Source: Craterostigma plantagineum
Taxonomy: Eukaryota; Streptophyta; Magnoliopsida; Lamiales; Linderniaceae
Length of the DNA stretch: 64,000 nt
Reading direction: 5' to 3'
Assembly (NCBI GenBank): GCA_027422505.1
Contig: JAPQWV010000005.1
Location: forward strand, 7,073,501-7,137,500
The notes beneath the pieces are model-generated. The model had not been told where the DNA came from. It saw nothing but the letters and a program-made list of their open reading frames with translations, and did not search any database. Positions 56,632 to 64,000 of the stretch are shown here, piece after piece. Position 1 is the stretch's first letter. Every line of letters starts with the position of its first letter. Made by a program: the position numbers and the translations under genes.

Positions 56632-58965
56632 ATGGTGATGGCCGTGCTTCCCATGAATGCTTTGCCCGTTGGCTACAGATTCCGACCGACGGACGAGGAA
56701 TTAATCGATCACTATTTGCGGCTTAAGATCAACGGTCGTCACAAAGAAGTCAGTGCTATTCGTGAGGTCGACGTCTGTAAATGCGAGCCCTGGGATTTGC
56801 CTGGTATATACACATATAATCTTTGACCTCGATTGAGCTTATCCATGCGATTATTTACCTTTTATTTGCTATTACACAGCTGCTGTTGTGATTTCCTGAT
56901 ATTGTGTTCATGCGATCATCGTTATTCTGTCATCGGCCGATGGATTTGTGATTTTGGGTTTCGATATATGTTGATTTTGACGAACCCTAATTTCATGTGT
57001 GTAATTTTCTCGATTTTGCAGAGAAATCGGTGGTTAAATCTTCGGACAATGAGTGGTTCTTCTTCTGCGCAAAGGATCGTAAATATCAGAGCGGTCAGAG
57101 GCTGAATCGAGCAACCGAGAAAGGATATTGGAAAGCGACTGGCAAAGATAGGAATATAACTTCTCGAAAAGGGGCGAAGATTGGGATGAAGAAGACCCTC
57201 GTTTTCTACACGGGCCGGGCGCCAGATGGCAAGCGAACGAATTGGGTCATCCACGAGTATCGAGCCACCGATAAATCCCTCGATGGAACACATTCCGGCC
57301 AGGTTCGAGTCTATGATCATAGTGTTAGAGGCTTCAATTCATGATTTGCGATATGACGTTGGGCACCTTCTTACAGTATCTTACGTTTGATTATGGAATG
57401 GCTTCTCTGATTTTAGTTAGCGTTCACACCAGAGATCATAGTGTAAGATTTGGGTTCTTGATTTGTGTATGACTGTTGGTCATTTTCTTACGGCATCCTA
57501 TGTTTGATGATGGGATGGTTTCTCTGATTTTAATAGCATTTATACGCCGAGATCATGTGGTAGAGATTTGGATTCTTAATTTGCTTATGACTGTTGGGCA
57601 TTTTCTTACATCTTATGGTTGGTTATGAATGGTTTTGTCTGATTACCAGGGCCCTTTTGTCCTCTGCCGTCTTTTCAAGAAAGCAGAGCTAAAAGAAGAT
57701 GATGTCCTCGATGCTTCGAATGTCAAGGAAGGGATGGACGATGTTTCTCCTCTAACGATAGCCAAGTCTTCCACTGAAGAAGATGAGCCCGAATTTCAGA
57801 CGCCTGCAGTAGAGATTACTTCTGTCTTGGACGTGCAGCAAGCTTCATGCGTCGAAAACGAAAGCTCTCCAACTATGAATTCAAACACAGCTTTGGTCTT
57901 CGCCCCCATGCCTATCGATTGGAGCAGAGAGATCGCTGACGGCGATGTGTTTGGCCAGAAATCGATCCATGTGAGCCAAGAAAAAAAACGCCGTTCAACT
58001 TCTCTTTTTTGGCTCGCTTTTTCTTTGTCTGATACTTTCCCCTTTTTGTTCCGTTCAGCCCACTTTAGACCTGGAGAAGATGCTGGGAGAATTCGAAGCC
58101 TGCATCGAAGACTCTGAGTGGACAACCGTTTCCCCATTACAATCAGAGATTGTAAATTCAAATTTGTACGATACGTTTTCCAGCGACGTCAGCAATTCCC
58201 AGCAAAACAGTGGATCGAACGTGGCTGACATCAACGAATTCTTGAATTCAGTCCTCGTAGATCCCAACGAGTCCATGTTTGGTGGCTGCTGCTACTCTCC
58301 ACCGCCCTTCAACGATTCGAACTTCACTAACAAAGGGCTGAAGATGGAGAAGGGAAGCACCTCAAAAAGCGAATCTGAGGCCGAGGTAATGAACTGTGCT
58401 TAGCCAGCCAGCGATTCGTGTTTTCTTCAAACGCTCGACGTATTACGATTCCCATTTTTCTCCTCCCACGCAGGGCTTCATAGCGCTGGAAAGCTACCAA
58501 ACTATCAAGCAAGAGCCTCCTTTCGTTTCTTCTTACATGGGCGGCGATTCATACACCTTTAGCCCTAACCCGACTGGGATTACTCTCACGACTCATCAGA
58601 GCTTAAGCCAGCCGAGCGCAGTTATTACTCAAGGCACTGCCCCGAGGAGAATGCGCCTTGAGGTGAAGTACAGACTCGGGCCAGTCGAGTGCAAAGCAAG
58701 CCTTCGACAGGTGAGAATTGCCTTAAACCGGTTTTGGGTCTTGCAGCTATGTAAGTAGCATCTGATTTTCGACTGATGATCTTCGTCGTTATTACATTAG
58801 GAGGACAAAGAAACCACTGCTTTTGAGGAAGTGAGTGAAGATAAAGGGCGTTCGTTGTTGTTGGGCTCGGGGAAGAAGACGAAGGGTAAATATGGAGTCG
58901 GTCTTTTCAGGGCGGTGGTCTTGGCCTTGATTTTCGCGGTGCTGCTCGTTGCTCTTTCGGCGTAG
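56632..58965 (+). CDS. Membrane-tethered NAC transcription factor (NTL type), 500 aa
   Basis: Six exons: 56632-56803, 57022-57302, 57650-57970, 58059-58385, 58474-58710, 58801-58965; phases close and give 500 aa. The NAC domain (residues 8 to about 160) shows its five blocks: [71 protein letters not shown] with [20 protein letters not shown], and [14 protein letters not shown] long acidic activation region follows ([30 protein letters not shown]). The last exon encodes [20 protein letters not shown], a C-terminal transmembrane anchor. Such factors wait at the ER or plasma membrane and are released by proteolysis under stress. Arabidopsis relatives include the NTL6/NAC062 and NAC091 group. Confidence 0.92.
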
Positions 58966-59780
58966 GGTTTACGGTGTTTAATGAGTTTCTTTTCTTGGCT
59001 TTGCTAACAGTTTATTATTACAGCACTCTTTTTTTTTTTGTTGTTGTATAGCCATGGAAGATTTGTCCTGACTTTTGTAGTTTATTCTATGGCTGGAGCT
59101 GATCTGATCCTTTTTGTGATGATCGTCCCATATGCTATTAATTTACGTTGTGTTTTTGTATTAGGATTATCTTGTGACTCCGGCGTTGTATATAATAATT
59201 AGGAGATATTAGATATGACTTCTATTTATATTGGATGTGTTTAGTTGTCCGTATAAGAATATGTCACGCAATTTTATCTCAAGATATTAATCTATATATT
59301 CATACAAGTTACATGTTCACTTTGTCATATTCACAACACCATATTTCGTTATTCTCTTGTTTAGTTTCCATGATAACAAAATATTGTCTGTGTATTATTG
59401 TTAAAATTATAGAAGTGATATTTATATCATCAGTTACCAAAATAATTATTGTCATGAATATTGAAAAATATAAATTTGATCGCCATGAAATAAGGAATAA
59501 ATTAGTGTTGTTTATTTATTTTTACCATATCACATGAAATAATCATGATTTTATGATTTGGTCGAATAAAGCTATTTTAGTCTTTTCGTAAGTAATAGGT
59601 GGATTTGGATGATCTTACCTCGCCACATCAGATGAATTGTACCGAGTTCGTTTGGTAGCAGGCTGATGTTTTATACCGGGCTTTATACGATTGAACTTTA
59701 TTTATACTGAACGGTAATAGATGTGAAATATTACCCTATCTAGGCTTATCCAGACAACTAAACACAACAATTGTTCGCTA
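58966..59780. other. NAC downstream region, no gene recognised
   Basis: Contains the NAC 3' UTR and AT-rich DNA. TCATGATTTTATGATTTGGT at 59546 resembles a piece of the foldback element at 49455. Confidence 0.5.
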
Positions 59781-59810
59781 TGATGCTCATTCACAGTGAG
59801 CAAATCGTGA

Positions 59811-60408
59811 ACACCATAACAAATTTCACCACTATTATTTTGTTTCTCCCTTTCTGGCTTTGTCATTGCATCCCGTCCCTCTCTTGGGCACCATAACAAA
59901 TTTTAATATTATTGTCTTGTTTCTCCTTCTCCGACTCTGTTATTACCTCTGTCGTCACTCTCAGCTATTTCGTAACCACTGCCCTCTCCAACGCGTTGAT
60001 TTTTCTGAAATATTAAGGTTTTCTCATAGAGAGCCGAGACGATGAATTTCGGATGAAAAATCAACGCGTTGGAGAGGACAATTGAGGTAAGTAGCGGAGC
60101 TACAATCATAAAGGAGTGGGATCCAACATTTAAATAAAAAACTTATTTAGTAGAGTCCAATTTTGAATACAAAATTTGAGTGGTGTCATTTTTGCAAATA
60201 CTAACAATATTTGGTATTATTTCAATTTTTCTATTAAAAATTATAAAGAGAAAAAAATTGAGTGGGGTCCATGGACCCCAATCGTTCTTACGTGGCTCCG
60301 CCACTAATTGAGGTTACAAGATGGATGAAAGGCACGACGGAGGTAATGACAAAGCCGGAGAGGGAGAAACAACACAATAATGGTGAGATTTGCTACGATA
60401 TTCACTAT
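59811..60408. repeat. Large inverted repeat with 23-bp perfect inner stem
   Basis: Inner arms 59983-60005 and 60055-60077 are perfect complements. Outer arms at about 59811-59875 and 60340-60408 also match (TTTGTTTCTCCCTTTCTGGC against the GGAGAGGGAGAAACAACA side) with some mismatches. The outer right arm is shifted by the 217-bp insertion at 60089. Together they look like a foldback transposon that was itself hit by another element. Confidence 0.65.
60089..60305. mobile_element. TIR element, 217 bp, TSD AATTGAGGT
   Basis: AGTAGCGGAGCTAC at the left pairs with the reversed right end AGTGGCGGAGCCAC. Flanks are AATTGAGGT at 60080-60088 and 60306-60314 (perfect over 8-9 bases). The length of the duplication fits hAT or Mutator. 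No coding capacity. Confidence 0.75.
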
Positions 60409-60489
60409 TGTTGCTCGCCGCATTTGTGCACCATTCCAAAAGATCCCGGTATGATATGTATATATATGTTATGTTTGTCAGTTAGATAA

Positions 60490-60908
60490 TAACACAGTAA
60501 ATCGGTCGATCTCACTGCACGTCGTTCAGCGACAGACTGTACAACTTCAAATCGACGAACAAGCAAGACCCAACTTTAGATCCGTCGTACGCCTTTTTAC
60601 TCAAATTTAAGTATCCGAAAGGGCCAATGGGCGGCAGCGTCAATCCCAGCAGCGTAGTTTCGATGAATCTTAGCCCTTTCCTCTTCGAAAACAGTTACTA
60701 TTCGGGCCTTCTAATGAACAAAGGGCTTTTTACTTCGGACCAAACACTTACGAGCAGTAATGATTCGATTGCCGACGTTAAGGAATATGCGATGAGTAAT
60801 AAGAAATGGTTGCAAGATTTCGCCGAGGCGATGGTAAGGATGAGTCAGATTGAAGTGCTTACGGGACCCGCCGGGGAGGTTCGGTCGAGCTGTAGGGCGG
60901 TTAACTAA
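60490..60908 (+). pseudogene. Class III peroxidase C-terminal fragment
   Basis: The plus-strand frame reads IGRSHCTSFSDRLYNFKSTN, then DPTLDPSYAFLLKFKYPK, SVVSMNLSPFLFENSYYSGL, LMNKGLFTSDQTLTSS and MVRMSQIEVLTGPAGEVRSS-CRAVN. This is the last exon of a secretory plant peroxidase, starting at the distal side of the proximal haem histidine. Two extra bases (AA) disrupt the His-Ser-Ile start, and no upstream exon is found. The first three exons with the active-site His and Arg are missing, so it is a fragment. The remaining frame is still open. Confidence 0.85.
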
Positions 60909-61387
60909 CTGACTTTTTAATGTTTTCCCATTGTGTTCTATGATCAAAATAAGAACTTATGGTATGTTACTACTATATGAAATGATATTCTAGCAACAAA
61001 GTTTCATTACCAATCGTAATAGGCCCATTGTAAAAAAAAAAATGCAGAATATGCCAATATGAGGAATCAAATATTCTTCTGCCTTTCTTGTTCAATATAA
61101 TGATCAAAATATTTTTTCTATGAAATGAAAAATCGCTAGTGCGGAAAAAAAAATATAATGATCAAAAAACGTTATTGAATTGACGATTAGAGTTGAAATA
61201 AGGACCACAACAAATATCGAAAGACTGCCAAGAAATACTCAATTTTGGATCCCGAAATCCTTTGCAATCTCAACCTCTAATATATGATATTATTTATCAT
61301 TTATTATTATTAGCAAAAAATAATCGAATAATCTTCGACGAGAGGCAAGGGGGAAAGAAAAGAAAGGAGAAGAGAGAAAACGAAGAA
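60909..61387. other. Spacer upstream of the Nudix-like gene
   Basis: AT-rich DNA; likely promoter of the Nudix-like gene. No gene or element ends recognised. Confidence 0.45.
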
Positions 61388-61432
61388 ATGGCCCCAAACG
61401 CGCCACCACCACACCACCCATCTCCGACCTAA
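61388..61432 (+). promoter_or_regulatory. Upstream open reading frame, 14 codons
   Basis: ATG at 61388 opens MAPNAPPPHHPSPT and stops at 61430-61432, one base before the start codon of the Nudix-like gene at 61434 and in another frame. It may reduce or tune translation of the main frame. Confidence 0.5.
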
Positions 61433-61433
61433 A

Positions 61434-62921
61434 ATGCCACTGCCGCCGCAGCCGCAACCACCACAAGGTCCGTCGTCCCACCACCACCACCACCTATTCA
61501 AAAAGCCCTCATCGTTCGCCGACGCCGTCCTCTCCGCCTTATCCTTCCTCGTCCTCGTACTGAACGCGCCGCCCAAAACCCGCGGCGTCAGATCGCCCAA
61601 GATGTCGTCGTCCCTTCCCTACGCCGCCGCGAACAACAACCCAAACCCTCGATCCATCTTCGCCACGCCACAGTGCCTCGCCGATTGGCTCCGGCCGCGG
61701 CTCGCCGCCGATTCGTTCCGATCGTGGGGCGTGAAGCCTGGGACGAAGAACGTGCACAACCTATGGCTCGAGATCGCCGAGGGCGAGTCTTCCCTCGACG
61801 ATGGCTCGGAGCCGCCGGTCCGTACGGTGGAGGTCGCCGTCGTCAGGATTATCCGGCGCGACGGAAAAGTCCTCGTTGAATCTCATCAGCAATTATCAGA
61901 CGGCTCCGTCAGGTACTAAAGATAATTTCGTCGTGTATTAGCTATTTATTCCCAAAAGCCCAGCCTTTGCAATTTTCTGGGTATTGAAATTAGAACTACA
62001 TATGTGAAAATCCATAGTTAATACGGTTATTGCTCTATGGACTCGAGAAAGAATGGAGCTTCATCTTGGGTTAATTATTATTATTTTTTTCGTTCTCTAA
62101 TTTAGGGATTGACATTACAGGGACATCAAATCTAGCCAGTGTCACAACGTCAATGATATTTCAAAATTAAGCAATTTAGGAACATCATAGGTCGGAATAA
62201 TATGCTCCGAATTCTTAGGGTTCCGTCGCATTTATGGGTTGAAGTTATAAAGACAGTAACATTTAAATTACGCAATTTAAGAACGTTATACGCCGAAATT
62301 CTAGATTTTGCACCATATTCTAGGATTCTGACGAATTTAGGGGTGACTCATACTGGCAATAACTTTTAAAACTAAGTAATTTTGACAAATATAGGGTTCA
62401 AGCGTATAATGTTCATAAATTGCTTAACTTTTTTGAAAGTAATTGTTCGTATATTGCCGCACACCTCTATATAATGCTACTCCCCCTAAATAACTGGACT
62501 CGAAAATAATTAATCCACTTTATCTTTTGCTTTCGCCAGGCACCGTAACCGTCCATTATCGGAGAAAATGAAGCCTGGGGAATCCATCGAAGCTGCCGTA
62601 TATCGCGCCATAAAAGAGGAATTGGGATCTCTGGTAAAGGACTATCAGCCTTCGATCGACGACACCGTGAGGATTGTCCCGGGAACTTACGTGAAGAAGG
62701 TCGAAGAGAGAGCCTCTGCATCTTACCCAGGTTTGCCCGCTCGGTACGTCCTGCACGTGGTGGACGCAGAGGTTAAGGGTTTGCCCGAGGAGGAATTTTG
62801 GACGGAGGAGGGAAACGAATATGGCGATTTGGAGGATGAGAAAGGCGTGGTGGACCTTGCGGTTTCTTGTAAGAAGCATTTTTGGAAGTGGGTCGACGAA
62901 AGGGATCATCATATGGTCTAA
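61434..62921 (+). CDS. Nudix-domain-like protein, 286 aa
   Basis: Two exons: 61434-61912 and 62540-62921 (627-bp intron, phase closes). The first part is Pro/His/Ser-rich and may be a leader. A conserved block LADWLRPRLAADSFRSWGVK, PGTKNVHNLWLEIAEGES follows. Exon 2 holds a Nudix-box-like segment KPGESIEAAVYRAIKEELGS: the GE, AA, R and EE-x-G positions fit, but the usual R-E pair is R-A. Then comes YPGLPARYVLHVVDAEVKGL and a strand-rich end. Nudix enzymes hydrolyse nucleoside diphosphates linked to another moiety; substrate here is unknown. An alternative start is the Met at 61602. The GC-rich first exon contrasts with the AT-rich intron. Confidence 0.75.
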
Positions 62922-63244
62922 AATGTTACTTTTTTTTTCTCGATTTCTTGCGGGCATGAGAATGTTCGAGCATCAGACGATGAGGGCTTCCGCTACTTTT
63001 CTTTGGGTTGAGAGGACGGAAAATTTGGGCTCGATTCTGTGTTTTTGTCGTGGGATCCTTAGCTATTTATGCGGTGTGTTACTTTTATCATTCGTTAAAT
63101 TGTCAAACTCGGGGAGGATGTAGCTTCGAAATTGACTTCAAATACGCGAAAAATACGGGCAAAAGAAGCTTACATTTCAGAACGAATTCTTCGAAAAAGG
63201 TCTAATGCAAAATCTCAGGCAGCTAAAAAGCTTACTATTAGATC

Positions 63245-63946
63245 TTAATCGAACAAACTGAATCCCATATCATCATCACTCTCTTCCTTTGGCTCCTCCT
63301 GCAAACACAGCAATTCGTCAGTTCGCTTTGCTAAATTTCAAAGCTTGACAGTTGCACGAATCCAACGAATAAATCAAGAATGCGATCGCTAACACAGGCA
63401 GGCCATTAATGGATTTTCTTTTGGTTGCTATCGATTTAAGGAGCACTGAGTATTTCATGGTTCAGTTTCAAGTAAATACCAAGTGCAAGAAGGATAGATA
63501 ACTGAGAACTGAAGAAAAATGTATTTTGAGGGCATTATTAAACTTCTACCTTCTTCTCTTCGGCAGCTGGGGCAGCTGCGGCGGAAACACCTGAGGCACC
63601 GCCGGAAGTTGCGGCGACCGAGACTGCAGGGCCGCCGCCGCCGCCTGCGCCGACATTCATGATAAGGTCTTCGATGTTTCTCTTCTCGCAGAGCTTAGCA
63701 AATAGACTCGGCCAATATGACTCTACTGTTAAATTCGCTGCCTTCACCACCGCTGCAATTTTCTCAGCCTACATTATCGAATCGAAACAATTAGAACAAC
63801 AGTAATTAGGCAAAAAAAGAAATATCAAATTGCTCGGAGGGTAAATCGGTGGCGAGAAAGTGATAAGAAAATGATACCGTGACGGGAATGCCATCGTCGT
63901 GGAGCATCAAAGAAGCGTAAGTGCAAGCCAATTCTCCGATCGACAT
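63245..63946 (-). CDS. RPP1: 60S acidic ribosomal protein P1
   Basis: Three exons on the minus strand: 63946-63878, 63768-63550, 63298-63245; phases close to 113 aa. The N-terminal dimerisation domain reads [40 protein letters not shown] and [21 protein letters not shown] flexible Gly/Ala linker follows, and the C-terminus is [17 protein letters not shown], the conserved tail that recruits translation GTPases. P1 pairs with P2 on P0 to form the ribosomal stalk. It is convergent with the Nudix-like gene (323 bp between stops). The 5' UTR runs to the window edge. Confidence 0.95.
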
Positions 63947-64000
63947 CTCTTTCTCTTGCGTCTCGAAGTTGATTGAAGATCTGATTCAAATCAGGGCTGC

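Overview
This is a plant nuclear genomic window, most likely a eudicot. The genes have spliced GT-AG introns, plant-specific families are present (NAC factor, LSU, DUF1635, class III peroxidase fragment), and the intergenic DNA is AT-rich and full of plant transposon classes. An asterid such as a Lamiales species is a guess. I recognised no rRNA, tRNA or CRISPR array.

Host genes occupy a small part of the window. From left to right: a chimeric plastid-leader/cathepsin-propeptide locus (9.7-11.6 kb), a DUF1635 gene (17.4-18.2 kb), NDUFA12 of mitochondrial complex I (30.9-32.3 kb), NDUFS6 of complex I (39.0-40.2 kb), a FAS1/fasciclin-like gene (40.5-41.2 kb, minus), ATG13 (42.1-43.7 kb, minus), an LSU gene (50.2-50.5 kb), a membrane-tethered NAC factor (56.6-59.0 kb), a class III peroxidase fragment (60.5-60.9 kb), a Nudix-like gene (61.4-62.9 kb) and ribosomal stalk protein P1 (63.2-63.9 kb, minus). 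Exon chains were rebuilt by hand for NDUFA12 (157 aa), NDUFS6 (112 aa), ATG13 (477 aa), NAC (500 aa), Nudix-like (286 aa), P1 (113 aa) and DUF1635 (237 aa). All close in frame. ATG13-LSU-NAC and NDUFS6-NDUFA12 look like conserved gene neighbourhoods.

The rest is a layered transposon landscape, and many boundaries are fixed by target-site duplications (TSDs). They include a 10.3-kb PIF/Harbinger element (18694-29025) that holds four genes and has itself been hit by a hAT element and a 3-kb solo LTR; three solo LTRs with perfect 5-bp TSDs; a 274-bp Helitron with textbook ends; several non-autonomous hAT elements rich in CCCGA or CGGAT motifs; a Stowaway element; and three Mutator-like (MULE) elements with perfect 9-bp TSDs.

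The most striking signal is in the MULE-like DNA. Four separate stretches carry a short motif repeated at a strict helical spacing: GTACC every 23 bp (34.7-36.8 kb and again in a 402-bp mini-element at 49.6 kb), RTAAC every 21 bp (52.4-56.0 kb), GTACCACTTC every 21 bp (51.1-51.4 kb), and GACCGAAA/TTTCGGTC dyads every 32 bp (45.6-45.8 kb). This resembles the family-specific target motifs of anti-silencing proteins known from Arabidopsis VANDAL MULEs. It may be a parallel, possibly undescribed, set of such systems.
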